64,000 bases of DNA, from assembly GCA_018401705.1 (NCBI GenBank), contig JAGYKL010000003.1:163300-227299 (forward strand). Reading direction: 5' to 3'. Below the pieces are notes generated by a model. The model was not told where the DNA came from and made no database searches. It worked only from the letters and a program-made list of their open reading frames with translations. Below, in pieces: positions 19,243 to 29,625 of this stretch. Origin of the DNA: Bacteroidia bacterium (GTDB lineage Bacteria > Bacteroidota > Bacteroidia > M30B66). The translations under genes and the position numbers were made by a program. The number at the start of each line of letters is the position of its first letter. Position 1 is the first letter of the stretch.

Positions 19243-20896
19243 AGTCGCTTAATCGAACAACTTTGAAATCATCAAGTTTTAAAATATTGATGTAGCTATT
19301 TTCAAAACCATCGTTTTCTCTTGTTCGCTTGAATAAATAGCAGCTGTTGAAGCCACATTCTAAACTTAAGCTTGGCAAACAAGTGCTTAAATTATCGCCA
19401 TGGCAAGCAAGTTTCTTAATGAAATAGTAAGCAATGTCAAAGCCCTGATATGCGTAAAATGTAGGCTCTCCTTTGAACTCAGATCTATAGTTGTTTTGAA
19501 ATTTCAGAGAAGCTCCTGAAGTAAAATCAGAATGTACCGCTGATGCATAAGTAAAGTGCAGTGCATTTAGTAACTCATAATCTAGATTGTCATAGGAATT
19601 CCAGTCGTTTAATCCAGCCAACTGAATCCTATAGGTTTCTTTGACTTTCTCTAGCTTTGAAGTTATGTCAATTACCTTTACTTCATCTGTGCATAGAAAA
19701 ACAACAATGTTTTGCTTAACAAAATCAAGTGATTTTAATTCGGTTTTGAATGATGAGTATTTTTCTTCAAAAAGCAAAGGCCTCCTCAGAGAATCAGAAG
19801 AGTTCCAGGCATTTTTAAATGCGGCATTCAAACTCATGTCTTTTGAAAGTTCTGAGTTTACCAATATGAATTTTCCACCAGGGAATTTCTTCTGTAATGC
19901 AGGAACTAATGCTTCAATTTGACTTTCGGTTGAAGGTGTTACTTTGATAACGTTAGGGTAACCAGAGATTAAAGCTTCGCTTTGAGAGAAAGGAGTAATG
20001 GCGGGGATATTCAATTCTTTTGTTTCATCAGCTACCCTTATAAAAGCAGCACTATATAATGGTCCAATAATTAAATCGGATGCTCTAAAACTTGGATTGT
20101 TAAGTACCGCATTTACTGTGGAAGAATCATTCTGAGTGTCAAAAACATGAATATCTACAGAAAAACCTTCTTGTTTAAGAGAGTCGAGAGCTAATTTTAC
20201 TCCTCCGTAGAAATCCAATCCAATCCTTGATCGTGGATTAAATTCTTCTCCTGCAGGCAGATAAAATGGAAGAAGCAGACTGACATTAAGTTTTTTCTTT
20301 TGCTCTTTAAGCGGGACTTCATTGCAGTTAAATATTTCTTTGACTTTTGGAGGCAATGCTATGCTGTCTTTGGCTAATGATTTGTCTAACTCAATAGGCT
20401 GAACAGAAGGTTTTGGGTAAATGGTTAATTCCATGCCTGTTTTAATTCCTTCTTTTGCCTCAGGGTTTAGCGCATAAACGTCGTCCACAGAAACTCCATA
20501 CATTTTTGCAATTCCAAAGACGCTTTCTTTCTTTTTAACTTTATGTTTAATCGCTCCAGTTAGACGGGGTGTCTTTTGAATTGATTCTTCTGGAATTGCA
20601 GTTTCCTTTTGTTGTTCTTCTTTGATTTCTGAAGACTTTCCTGGAATTCTGATTTTCATGCCTGCTTTAAGGCCATTTTCTTTTAGCTCAGGATTTAATC
20701 TGAAAAGTTCAGCTTCACTTACCTCAAAAGTCTTTGTGATGTTATAAACCGTTCGGCCTTTCTCAACTTCTAAGTCACGAACATATTCTCCATTCCATAA
20801 ATAGCTGGCAGATGGATTACTTTGTCCGATAAGATTATTAGACAGTCCTATAAAAGTGATAACTATAATTAAAAAAGTTCTCGTGACTATTCCCAT
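19235..20896 (-). CDS. LysM and periplasmic-binding-protein-like fusion
   Basis: An N-terminal hydrophobic segment (about 5-22) is followed by two LysM peptidoglycan-binding repeats. The first, at about residues 38-85, contains [19 protein letters not shown]; the second, at about 116-160, contains [18 protein letters not shown]. Residues about 200-550 form a type-1 periplasmic-binding (Leu/Ile/Val-binding-like) domain with [32 protein letters not shown] and FDIAYYF. Such fusions are widespread in Bacteroidetes beside guaA, with unproven role; a wall-anchored sensor or penicillin-binding-activator-like factor is inference. It overlaps guaA by 10 bp and hemF by 8 bp. Confidence 0.82.
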   Translation of the reverse strand: MGIVTRTFLIIVITFIGLSNNLIGQSNPSASYLWNGEYVRDLEVEKGRTVYNITKTFEVSEAELFRLNPELKENGLKAGMKIRIPGKSSEIKEEQQKETAIPEESIQKTPRLTGAIKHKVKKKESVFGIAKMYGVSVDDVYALNPEAKEGIKTGMELTIYPKPSVQPIELDKSLAKDSIALPPKVKEIFNCNEVPLKEQKKKLNVSLLLPFYLPAGEEFNPRSRIGLDFYGGVKLALDSLKQEGFSVDIHVFDTQNDSSTVNAVLNNPSFRASDLIIGPLYSAAFIRVADETKELNIPAITPFSQSEALISGYPNVIKVTPSTESQIEALVPALQKKFPGGKFILVNSELSKDMSLNAAFKNAWNSSDSLRRPLLFEEKYSSFKTELKSLDFVKQNIVVFLCTDEVKVIDITSKLEKVKETYRIQLAGLNDWNSYDNLDYELLNALHFTYASAVHSDFTSGASLKFQNNYRSEFKGEPTFYAYQGFDIAYYFIKKLACHGDNLSTCLPSLSLECGFNSCYLFKRTRENDGFENSYINILKLDDFKVVRLSDYE

Positions 20897-22413
20897 TCGA
20901 TTGTTGCTGGAGGTTTGGAGCTGATATCATAAACAACGCGATTTATGCCTTTTACCTTATTAATGATATCGTTAGAAATTTTACTCAACAAATTAAAGGA
21001 AAGATGCGAGAAGTCTGCTGTCATCCCATCGTGAGATGTAACCGCTCTTAAACATATTACATGTTCATAGCTTCTTTCATCACCCATAACACCAACACTT
21101 TTAACTGGGAGAAAGATAGCTCCTGCTTGCCAAACTTCATCATAAGCACCACTTGACTTTAAGTGATTCATGAAAATTGCGTCAGCTTCCTGGAGCATAT
21201 TGATTTTCTCTTGAGTAATATCTCCAAGAATTCTAATTGCAAGTCCCGGACCGGGGAATGGATGTCTATTTAGCAACTCAGAAGGTAAACCTAAAGCAAG
21301 ACCAACTTTTCTTACTTCATCTTTAAATAAGGAACGTAAAGGCTCAACAACTTTTAGCTTCATAAGCTCAGGTAAGCCACCAACATTATGATGTGATTTA
21401 ATCGTAGCCGAAGGACCTTTTACAGAAACAGATTCAATTACATCAGGATAAATGGTTCCCTGAGCAAGCCACTTTACATCAGAGATTTTATGGGCTTCTT
21501 CTTCAAAAACCTCGATAAACGTTCTTCCAATAATTTTCCTCTTTTGCTCAGGGTCACTAATTCCCTTAAGTTCATGAACGAATCTGTCTGCGGCATTTAC
21601 TCCATGGACTTTAAGGCCCATATCTCGGTAATCGTGAAGTACTTGTTTATATTCATCCTTGCGCAGCAAGCCGTTATCTACGAAAATACAAAATAGATTA
21701 TCCTCAATAGCTTCATTAAGAAGCATTGCGGCAACTGATGAATCAACCCCTCCACTTAACCCTAAAACAACACGCTCATTGCTTAATTGATTTCGAAGTT
21801 GATCAATTGTGCTTTCTATAAAAGATGCAGGCGTCCAGTTTCCGGCACAGCCGCAGATATCATAAACGAAATTTGCTAATAGCGTCTTCCCGTCGGTACT
21901 GTGTGTAACTTCAGGATGGAATTGGATAGCAAAAATCTTATCACTTTCATTTTCGAAAGCAGCAACTCCAATATCTTCTGTTGCAGCTGTTAAGGCATAA
22001 GATGGAGGAATAGAGCTTATAGTATCTCCATGTGACATCCAAATCTGCGAATTATCAGGTATCCTTCTCAAAAGTCTACTCTCTCTTAAGGGTTTAAGAA
22101 GAGATCGGCCATATTCTCTGGTATTTGAGCGCTGCACTTCACCTCCTAATGTTTCAGCAATATATTGCGCTCCATAGCAAACGCCTAAAATTGGATTCCC
22201 ATTTGCAATTTGCTTCAAGTCAATGTTTGGTCTTCCCGCTTCCTTAACAGAATATGGACTTCCAGAAAGAATTATTCCTTTTACGTCACTTGAGATTTTT
22301 GGTAAATGATTATATGGATGGATTTCACAATAAACATTAAGCTCTCTAACTCTACGAGCAATAAGCTGAGTATATTGAGAGCCGAAATCGAAAATCAGAA
22401 TAGTTTCCTGCAT
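20887..22413 (-). CDS. guaA: GMP synthase (glutamine-hydrolysing)
   Basis: Converts XMP to GMP. The N-terminal class-I glutamine amidotransferase has the nucleophile in [11 protein letters not shown] near residue 80 and the His-Glu pair in FHPEVTHS. The ATP-pyrophosphatase domain has [12 protein letters not shown] near residue 222. The dimerisation domain ends with the typical PPATIEWE. I start at ATG 22413 ([15 protein letters not shown], 508 residues). The longer frame to 22443 would run through the promoter element at 22417-22424. First gene of guaA-LysM/PBP-hemF. Confidence 0.97.
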   Translation of the reverse strand: MQETILIFDFGSQYTQLIARRVRELNVYCEIHPYNHLPKISSDVKGIILSGSPYSVKEAGRPNIDLKQIANGNPILGVCYGAQYIAETLGGEVQRSNTREYGRSLLKPLRESRLLRRIPDNSQIWMSHGDTISSIPPSYALTAATEDIGVAAFENESDKIFAIQFHPEVTHSTDGKTLLANFVYDICGCAGNWTPASFIESTIDQLRNQLSNERVVLGLSGGVDSSVAAMLLNEAIEDNLFCIFVDNGLLRKDEYKQVLHDYRDMGLKVHGVNAADRFVHELKGISDPEQKRKIIGRTFIEVFEEEAHKISDVKWLAQGTIYPDVIESVSVKGPSATIKSHHNVGGLPELMKLKVVEPLRSLFKDEVRKVGLALGLPSELLNRHPFPGPGLAIRILGDITQEKINMLQEADAIFMNHLKSSGAYDEVWQAGAIFLPVKSVGVMGDERSYEHVICLRAVTSHDGMTADFSHLSFNLLSKISNDIINKVKGINRVVYDISSKPPATIEWE

Positions 22414-22416
22414 GCG

Positions 22417-22424
22417 CAAATATA
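22417..22424 (-). promoter_or_regulatory. Bacteroidetes -7 element for guaA
   Basis: On the minus strand TATATTTG followed by C, a perfect TAnnTTTG. The predicted transcription start falls on or next to the guaA ATG (22413), so the message may be leaderless. No convincing -33 box is seen. Confidence 0.5.
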
Positions 22425-22585
22425 GAATCTTGTGGCAATTCAATTCCCTTATTTGCAGGGATTTTATCCAAAAAAAATAATAACACCTGATTAATTTTTT
22501 CTTGAATTTAAGTTAATTTTACAAAATTAATGCGGTACTTTCAATGTATAAGGTAAATTCGCAACTTGTCTAGAAATAAATAATC

Positions 22586-25099
22586 ATGAAACACATTGCC
22601 TCCTTTATAGCTTTATTGCTCTCTGTTTCTGTTTTCTCGCAATCAAATACTTGCGTAGAGATAGAAAGTATTTTAGTAGATGCTTGTGCACCATCCAATG
22701 AAGAAGGGTTAAATGAAATGGTTCGTTTTAGAGTTGGTCCTAATCCTCTCGACGCAAATGATCTTAACGTATCATGGGCAACTACTGCAAATTCTTGGGA
22801 AGGCGTATGTCAAACTAATCAAACTGCAGCTTTAGTTTTTGAACTTAATTCAACCATTCAATCTTGTGGTGTATTGATTCAACCGGTTGACTTTATTTTG
22901 CCGGCCAATAGTAATGTTCTCTTAGTTTCAAGTCAGCAGATGAGCCCTTCATTTAATTCATTCGCTGGTTTAAGTGATACATTATATATTCTATTTCATT
23001 GTGGAGCGAATTCTACCGGGAATTTTGCAAACTATAATTCAGCCGGAGGCTTGAGAACTTTATCAATTAATTTTGGTGTTCCTGGTGCTTGTGAGGATAT
23101 TGTTTCATATGATAGAGGAAATCTTGTTACTACTGCAGGAACTATTGGAAGTGAAGATGGAGCTGTTGTTAATTTCAGCCCTGATGGAACTCCCGAATAT
23201 GTCAACTTTGGATGCATTGCTCCGTTTGTACCTCTTTCTGCCGATTGGCAGCCTCCAGCTGGAATATGTCAGTCATCAGAGCCTGTTGATTTGAATGATT
23301 TTGTTACAGGAATTACAGGCGGTACTTGGTCAGGAGATGGTGTAACAGGTTCTATGTTTAATCCTGCAGGCTTAAGTGGTTTTGTTGAAATTACTTATGC
23401 AGTAGAACTTGGTTCTTGTGCTGCACAATTAACAGAATCAATTGAAATCTTAACAAGTAGTGATGCTTCTTGGACAAGCCCTGGTGAACTATGTGCTTCT
23501 TCAACACCAATCGATTTAGCTGTTTTTGTAACAGGCGACTTAGGAGGTGTTTTTAGTGGCGATGGTGTTGCCAGTAACATTTTTAATCCATCAGGCTTAA
23601 GCGGGGATATTGCTATTACATATAGTGTAGGCGAAGGTGATTGTATTTCTTCTGAGCAGCAATTAGTTACAGTTTCAGCTGGGCCTGATGTTACTTGGAG
23701 TTTTGCTAACCCTACAATTTGTTCCGAAAATGGAGAAATCAATTTAGATCAACTAGTTTCTGGAACTGCTGGTGGAAGCTGGAGTGGAGATGGGGTATCT
23801 GGAAATATTTTTAATCCTCTCGGATTAGAGGGTGATATTACAATTACCTATTCTATAGTTGAAGGAGATTGTTCTGCATCTTTATCTAATATAGTAAGTG
23901 TTTTGGGAACTCCTTCAGCAGCATGGGATATCCCTGATTTTATTTGTGCAACAGCCGGTGATTTTATTTTAGATGATTTAGTTACAGGTACCGAAGGAGG
24001 CACTTGGAGTGGCGATAATGTAATTGGTAACATTTTTAATTCGAATGTTAATTCTGGAACATATTCAATTACTTATTCTGTAGGTTCAACTGGATGCTTT
24101 GACGAACTCACTCAACTTCTTGTCGTTATTCCAGCTGCCAATGCTCCTGCCATAATAGGAGACAGGAGGTATTGTTTAGGGGGAGAACTTCCAACTTTAA
24201 CTTCCTCTGCAGGAGCAAATTCTAATTGGTTCTCTGATGCTTCCTTATCAAATGAAGTGTTTGCAGGAGAGACCTTTCAACCAGCAAATGATAATGTAAC
24301 TACCTTTTATGTAACATCAGGCTCGCCTGATTGTAGAAGTAATGTTGCTGAAGTTACTTTAGACCTTGAGCTAAGAGTCGATTTAGAAATTGAAGCTTCA
24401 GCTACTCAGCTTTGCCAGGGAGAATCAATCAACTTAGATGCAATATCTGAAGGCTCTATAGCTTGGTCAACAGGCTCAAACAATTCTTCAATTTTGATAA
24501 CAGAAGCAGGGGTTTATGAAGCAACGGCAACTGGTTTTTGTAACTCTATTTCAGACTCAATTACTATTGTAGATGTGAGTGTAAGTGTTACACTTGATTT
24601 ATCAACTTATTCGGGCCCAACAACCTTAGTTGTAGATGTTAATAGCACAAGCGTTGGGGGAGACAACTGCATTTATTTATTGGATGGGGTGGAAACTGAA
24701 TTGAGTGCAAGTAATACTCTGAGTTTTGCAACTGAGGGAAATTATGAGCTAACTTATGAATGCAGCAACTCTGCTGGTTGTGTAGCTTCAGCCTCAAGAA
24801 CAATTGAGGTTACTAGTGGAGAAGTAAAGCTTGATTTTCCTAACAGTTTTACTCCAAATGGCGATGGCTATAACGATGCATTTGTAGCTCAAACCTCTGC
24901 TTTAGCCGAACTCGAAACAACTATCTTCAACAGATGGGGGCAACAAATCGCACAGTATTCAGGAGTTTCTACTGCTTGGAATGGAACTAGTGCATCAGGT
25001 GATGCACCTGATGGAGTTTACTTCTATATTGCAAAGGGGGTAGATATTTTCGGAAATGATGTTGAAAAAAACGGTTCAGTTACCTTGCTGAGACAATGA
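22586..25099 (+). CDS. T9SS-secreted surface protein with four tandem repeats and gliding-motility C-terminal domain
   Basis: Signal peptide MKHIASFIALLLSVSVFSQ. Residues about 20-210 are a beta-rich domain starting CVEIESILVDACAP with a lamin-tail-like look (EMVRFRVGPNP, LPANSNVLLVSSQ). From about 213 to 510 there are four 75-80-residue repeats, each with DL..FVTG..GGTWSGDGV..G followed by FNP.GLSG and ITYSV. Further Ig-like segments follow, then a gliding-motility type-B sorting tail (NSFTPNGDGYNDAF, FNRWGQQ, DGVYFYI). It is expected to be secreted by T9SS and surface attached. Ligand and role are unknown. It stands alone, divergent from guaA. Confidence 0.88.
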   Translation: MKHIASFIALLLSVSVFSQSNTCVEIESILVDACAPSNEEGLNEMVRFRVGPNPLDANDLNVSWATTANSWEGVCQTNQTAALVFELNSTIQSCGVLIQPVDFILPANSNVLLVSSQQMSPSFNSFAGLSDTLYILFHCGANSTGNFANYNSAGGLRTLSINFGVPGACEDIVSYDRGNLVTTAGTIGSEDGAVVNFSPDGTPEYVNFGCIAPFVPLSADWQPPAGICQSSEPVDLNDFVTGITGGTWSGDGVTGSMFNPAGLSGFVEITYAVELGSCAAQLTESIEILTSSDASWTSPGELCASSTPIDLAVFVTGDLGGVFSGDGVASNIFNPSGLSGDIAITYSVGEGDCISSEQQLVTVSAGPDVTWSFANPTICSENGEINLDQLVSGTAGGSWSGDGVSGNIFNPLGLEGDITITYSIVEGDCSASLSNIVSVLGTPSAAWDIPDFICATAGDFILDDLVTGTEGGTWSGDNVIGNIFNSNVNSGTYSITYSVGSTGCFDELTQLLVVIPAANAPAIIGDRRYCLGGELPTLTSSAGANSNWFSDASLSNEVFAGETFQPANDNVTTFYVTSGSPDCRSNVAEVTLDLELRVDLEIEASATQLCQGESINLDAISEGSIAWSTGSNNSSILITEAGVYEATATGFCNSISDSITIVDVSVSVTLDLSTYSGPTTLVVDVNSTSVGGDNCIYLLDGVETELSASNTLSFATEGNYELTYECSNSAGCVASASRTIEVTSGEVKLDFPNSFTPNGDGYNDAFVAQTSALAELETTIFNRWGQQIAQYSGVSTAWNGTSASGDAPDGVYFYIAKGVDIFGNDVEKNGSVTLLRQ

Positions 25100-25217
25100 T
25101 AGGCTTGTTTGAGAAATTCTTAAGTAAGATTTTCCATTAATTTGCAATAACTACATCAAAAAGGTGGCGTAGAATCATTCAACAAAAATTAATGAATGAT
25201 TAAATAACTACTTCGCC

Positions 25218-26360
25218 ATGATTATTGAACAAAAGATTTGGGCATCCTCCAAAGGGTGGACAAACATTAAAGTTGCAGATTCTACAACTTTTCAACCTCA
25301 GGTTGTATTTCTATTCGGCTCTAGAGCAGCACTCTCAAACAAGAATTTACTCAATCAGGTCTCTGAATTCTACCCAGAATCCAGAATTTTAGGTTGTAGC
25401 ACGTCGGGAGAAATTTCAGGAGATCAAGTACTTGATGATAGTATCGTAATTTCTGCGATTCAATTTGAGAAAACACAGCTTCAATTTGCTGAGGTTCATG
25501 TATTGGATGTTTCACAAACTTATGATGCCGCTAAAAGTTTAGCATCTCAATTCCCAACAGCTGGCTTAAAGCATGTTTTTGTGCTTTCAGATGGCTTGCA
25601 CGTAAATGGAACAGATCTGGTATCCGGACTTAGAGAGCATCTGCCTTCTGATGTGCATATTACTGGAGGTTTAGCCGGAGATGGAGCCTTGTTTGAAGAA
25701 ACTTTAGTAGTAAGCCAAGGAAAAGCTCAAAACAATACAATTGTTGGAATAGGTTTTTACGGTAAAGACTTAAAAATAGGCTTTGGTTCATTTGGGGGCT
25801 GGGATAGTTTTGGAATTGAACGTCGCGTCACAAAAAGCAAGGGAAATATTCTTTATGAAATTGACGGTAGTCCAGCATTGGCCTTATATAAATCATTTCT
25901 TGGCGATAAAGCTGCCGAACTTCCAGCTTCAGGACTTCTTTTTCCTTTAAGCATGCGTACGCAAGCTGACTCACTGTCGGTTGTAAGAACTATTCTTGCT
26001 GTTGATGAAAACGATCAAAGTATCACATTTGCTGGGGATCTGCCAGAAGGTTCGTATGTTAAGCTTATGAAGGCAAACGTTGACAGGTTAATCAATGGAG
26101 CTGAAAAAGCTGCGCAAACCAGTTTGCTAGGCAAGCAAAACCAAAATCCCGACTTTGCGATTCTAATATCTTGTGTTGGCAGAAAATTAGTGCTAAAGCA
26201 AATGGTTGAGGAAGAAGTAGAAGCTGCGCATAGTATTTTGGGCGCGAAAGTAACTCAAACAGGTTTTTATTCATATGGAGAAATTTCCCCATTTTCTTCT
26301 GAAAGTAAATGTGAGTTACATAATCAAACGATGACAATTACAACTTTTAAGGAAATTTGA
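25218..26360 (+). CDS. FIST-domain sensory protein
   Basis: FIST_N (about residues 25-215; VVFLFGSRAAL, ILGCSTSGEISG, VLSDGLHVNGTDLV, HITGGLAGDGALFEET) followed by FIST_C (about 220-365; ELPASGLLFPLSMR, ISCVGRKLVL, TGFYSYGEISPF). The family is thought to bind small ligands such as amino acids and to feed signals to kinases or cyclases. There is no signal peptide, so it is cytosolic. It is separated by 1 bp from the following histidine kinase, a classical FIST-kinase pairing. Confidence 0.92.
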   Translation: MIIEQKIWASSKGWTNIKVADSTTFQPQVVFLFGSRAALSNKNLLNQVSEFYPESRILGCSTSGEISGDQVLDDSIVISAIQFEKTQLQFAEVHVLDVSQTYDAAKSLASQFPTAGLKHVFVLSDGLHVNGTDLVSGLREHLPSDVHITGGLAGDGALFEETLVVSQGKAQNNTIVGIGFYGKDLKIGFGSFGGWDSFGIERRVTKSKGNILYEIDGSPALALYKSFLGDKAAELPASGLLFPLSMRTQADSLSVVRTILAVDENDQSITFAGDLPEGSYVKLMKANVDRLINGAEKAAQTSLLGKQNQNPDFAILISCVGRKLVLKQMVEEEVEAAHSILGAKVTQTGFYSYGEISPFSSESKCELHNQTMTITTFKEI

Positions 26361-26361
26361 A

Positions 26362-29046
26362 ATGGAAAATTTCCACAGATTGCTAGCAAGACAGATGAAA
26401 AAACATCTGGGAGACGATTTTAAATGCTCTGAAGAAATCAAAACGTTTCTCTCTTCAGTTAGCGAAGCTTATCAGCATTTTGATTCAGATTACGAACAGT
26501 TGGAGCGAACTTTAGAATTAAGCTCTAACGAACTTTACAAATCTAACCTTAGTTTAAATGAACTTAACTCAGATTTGGAAGCTCGGATAAACGAACGCAC
26601 TAATGAGCTTGAAAAAGCAAATGCTGTTTTACTTGCTGAAAAAAATCAGAAGGAAGAACGAGAGAAGAAACAAAAGCTAACAGATGAACTCTTAAAGGCA
26701 TCTAATGATGCAATAAATAGGCTCATCTTAAGCGATAGTATTAAAGAAGCTTTTTCAGATATTTTTAATTCTGTAGCGTCTGTTGGGCAAATTGATGATG
26801 TAGTGCTTTTGCAAAATCTAAATGATACTAAAGGCGATTTTAGTGTACTGGCAAAAATCGGAGATGATAACGATCTGTTTGAAGCTTTGAAAAACCGCCT
26901 CGATTTTGTTTTGAACACTAACTACTCATCCTCAATTAAAATCTTATTAAGGAATGAACCCGTTTTTCTCCGTGATTTAGAAACAAATGTGGGACTTAAT
27001 CCAGAATTAAGTCAAAAGTCAGGATTTAGAAACCTGCTTTGTCCGGTTATTATTCAAGGTAAGTTACGAAGCGTGCTAGTTTTTAATAGTAAACAAGGGC
27101 GGCCATGGTCTACTTTAGAGAAAAGTATTCTATCACGTCTTGCTGATTCAGCGGGGAATTTAATTCATAGAAAAGAATTGGAAAAGAGCATTCAAAAGCA
27201 GCAAGAAGCGATTTTAGAAGCACAACAGTTTTCAAATATTGGGACTTTTGAAATAGATTTCCTTGAGAAAGAGTGTCATTTCACAGAGCAAGCAAGAAAA
27301 CTCTTGAATATGCAAGAGGTTGAACTAATTTATGATGATGATTTGATTAAAAGGCTACGTAAGAATGTTCATACAGAGGATTTAGGCATGATAGAAATTG
27401 CATGGAAGCATGCAATTAAATCATTAACAGATGTTAGATTGGATTTTAGACTTTACAGTGGCAATGATTCCTTCATCTATGTAAATTGGAATCTAAAGCC
27501 CACTTATTCAAAATCAGGCAAGATTCTTAAAGTCAGGGGTACTCTCCAAGATATTACGGAAAGAACTCTTATTGAGCATAAAGCTAAAACCGCTCAGCTT
27601 ATTATAGAGAACAGTCCATCAGTGTTATTTAGGTGGAAAGTCGAAAATGATTGGCCCGTTGAATATGTTTCATCAAACGTTTCACAATTTGGTTATCAAT
27701 CTGAAGATTTCTTAAAGCATAAATTAAATTATGCTGAGTTAATTCATCCCGAGGATTATCCTTCGGTTATTTCTGATATTCAGGAAAATAAGAAGAATGG
27801 TAATCGAATGTACCAGCAACTGTATAGAATTCTTTGCAAAAACGGTGAGATTCGTTGGGTTGAAGACCAAACTCTAACAGAAGTTGATTCAAACGGTAAT
27901 GACTTGTTTCATCAAGGTATAATTACCGATGTAACAGATCGTGTTAATGCTAGAATAGCCCTTGAAGAAAGCGAAACTCGTTTTAGGAATTTAGTTCAGA
28001 ATTCATCGGATATTATTACTATTTTAAATTCGGCTGGCGAAATTACTTACGAAAGCCCATCCTTTTATAGAGCATTTGATTATGATGAGCAAGACATTAT
28101 TGGAATGTCTGCTTTCGATTTTATTCATCCTGAAGATTTGGAAAATGTTAAGGAGAGCTTGATGAGTTTAATCGTCGAAACAATCGAAACAGCTACCGTA
28201 ACATTCAGGTTTAAGAAAAAGAATGGTCAGTATATTTATTTAGAATCTGTTGGAAATAATCTCTTAAACGAATCAGGTATTAACGGAATTGTAGTTAATT
28301 CCCGAGATGTGAGTGAACGTTTTGAAAATGAACTCCAATTCAAAGAATATGCATCTTCATTAGAAAAGATTAATAAAGAGCTAGATCAGTTTGCCTATAT
28401 CGTTTCTCACGACTTAAAAGCTCCCTTAAGAGCAATTAATAATCTTGCTGAGTGGATTCACGAAGATCTTGAATCTATCATGGATGAAGGTACTAAAAAG
28501 AATATTTCGATGCTTCAAGGTCGCATAGGGAGAATGGAATCTCTTATAAACGGGATTCTACAATACTCTCGCGCTGGAAGAATGAAAGCAGAATTAGTGC
28601 CTATTCCAATGAAAGACTTTATTCAAGATATTGTACTGAATCTTTCCCCGCCAGAGCATTTTGTAATTCAAATACAAGAAAATATGCCTGTTGTTGAAGC
28701 AGAGAAAGTATCAATGGACCAGGTCTTCTCAAACTTTATTAGCAACGCTATAAAGTATAATTCAAATGCAAATCCTGTTGTCCGCATTGGTTATGAAGAT
28801 CGGGGACCGGTGCATTGCTTCTTTGTGGAAGATAATGGTCCAGGTATTAGTCCTGATTTTCATGAGAAAGTGTTCACGATTTTTCAAACTCTTCAGGCTA
28901 GAGATTCTGTAGAGAGCACAGGTGTTGGCCTCGCTATCGTTAAGAAGATTGTTGAAGAAAAAGGAGGAAGTGTTTGGCTAGAGAGTGAAGAAGGTCAAGG
29001 AGCGAAGTTTATTTTTACATTTCCCAAAGTTGACAATCGATTGTGA
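26362..29046 (+). CDS. Soluble GAF/PAS sensor histidine kinase, partner of FIST protein
   Basis: 894 residues without a membrane segment. An N-terminal helix and coiled coil (about 1-115) are followed by a GAF-like domain (about 120-275) and three PAS domains (about 290-410, 415-530, 535-660, each ending near a D-I/V-T/S-E/D-R motif). Next come HisKA, with the phosphoacceptor in VSHDLKAPLRAI near residue 682, and HATPase_c (NFISNAIKYN, EDNGPGI, GVGLAIVKKI). The N-terminal DSDYEQLERTLELSSNEL pattern is typical of kinases encoded next to FIST proteins. Output is probably through the CheY-like protein downstream. Confidence 0.93.
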   Translation: MENFHRLLARQMKKHLGDDFKCSEEIKTFLSSVSEAYQHFDSDYEQLERTLELSSNELYKSNLSLNELNSDLEARINERTNELEKANAVLLAEKNQKEEREKKQKLTDELLKASNDAINRLILSDSIKEAFSDIFNSVASVGQIDDVVLLQNLNDTKGDFSVLAKIGDDNDLFEALKNRLDFVLNTNYSSSIKILLRNEPVFLRDLETNVGLNPELSQKSGFRNLLCPVIIQGKLRSVLVFNSKQGRPWSTLEKSILSRLADSAGNLIHRKELEKSIQKQQEAILEAQQFSNIGTFEIDFLEKECHFTEQARKLLNMQEVELIYDDDLIKRLRKNVHTEDLGMIEIAWKHAIKSLTDVRLDFRLYSGNDSFIYVNWNLKPTYSKSGKILKVRGTLQDITERTLIEHKAKTAQLIIENSPSVLFRWKVENDWPVEYVSSNVSQFGYQSEDFLKHKLNYAELIHPEDYPSVISDIQENKKNGNRMYQQLYRILCKNGEIRWVEDQTLTEVDSNGNDLFHQGIITDVTDRVNARIALEESETRFRNLVQNSSDIITILNSAGEITYESPSFYRAFDYDEQDIIGMSAFDFIHPEDLENVKESLMSLIVETIETATVTFRFKKKNGQYIYLESVGNNLLNESGINGIVVNSRDVSERFENELQFKEYASSLEKINKELDQFAYIVSHDLKAPLRAINNLAEWIHEDLESIMDEGTKKNISMLQGRIGRMESLINGILQYSRAGRMKAELVPIPMKDFIQDIVLNLSPPEHFVIQIQENMPVVEAEKVSMDQVFSNFISNAIKYNSNANPVVRIGYEDRGPVHCFFVEDNGPGISPDFHEKVFTIFQTLQARDSVESTGVGLAIVKKIVEEKGGSVWLESEEGQGAKFIFTFPKVDNRL

Positions 29047-29119
29047 GAAAACACTTTCTCAACTGTGTTTTCTGATAGAAAACATAGATAATTTCACCAA
29101 TAACTAAATCAAAATTACC

Positions 29120-29545
29120 ATGACTGATAAAACAATTAATATTCTTCTAGTTGAAGATGATGAAGTGGATGTGATGAACGTTAAACGTGCATTTCAAAAA
29201 AACAACTTAACTAACCCTATTTATCATGCTGGCAATGGCATAGAGGCTCTTAAGATATTAAGAGGCGAGAGTGGAGAGGATGTGCCTCTTCCTCGTATCA
29301 TTCTATTGGATTTGAATATGCCAAGAATGGGTGGAATTGAGTTTCTTCATGAACTAAGAAAAGATGAAAGACTTAAAAATCTTAGCGTCTTTGTTATGAC
29401 TACTTCTAATGAAGATAAAGATAAAGTTGATGCTTATAATTTGAATGTAGCTGGATATATTCTGAAGCCATTATCTATGGAAAGCTTCGTTAGCGCAGTT
29501 TCTATTTTAAAGAATTACTGGACTTTGTGCGAATATCCAATTTAA
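29120..29545 (+). CDS. Single-domain response regulator (Rcp1/CheY-like)
   Basis: Stand-alone receiver of 141 residues: acidic pocket LLVEDDEVD, phospho-acceptor Asp in LLDLNMPRMGG near residue 63, Thr/Ser switch MTTSNEDKD, and Lys in YILKPLSMES. The insertion GESGEDVPLPR before the phosphorylation site is typical of the Rcp1 subfamily that partners PAS/GAF histidine kinases. There is no output domain, so it likely relays phosphate or acts by protein contact. It lies between two kinases. Confidence 0.93.
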   Translation: MTDKTINILLVEDDEVDVMNVKRAFQKNNLTNPIYHAGNGIEALKILRGESGEDVPLPRIILLDLNMPRMGGIEFLHELRKDERLKNLSVFVMTTSNEDKDKVDAYNLNVAGYILKPLSMESFVSAVSILKNYWTLCEYPI

Positions 29546-29625
29546 ATGCAACTATTGTACGAGCCTTGCGTATAGCTATGCGATATAGAACTACTTTGTA
29601 AATAGAAGTAGAAAAAAATACCACA

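Noticed and set aside
29046..29073. Hairpin AGAAAACAC / GTGTTTTCT between the GAF-PAS kinase and the lone receiver gene
   Set aside because: There is a 9-bp stem but no T tract after it, and the genes look collinear, so it is not called a terminator; it could be an RNA stability element.
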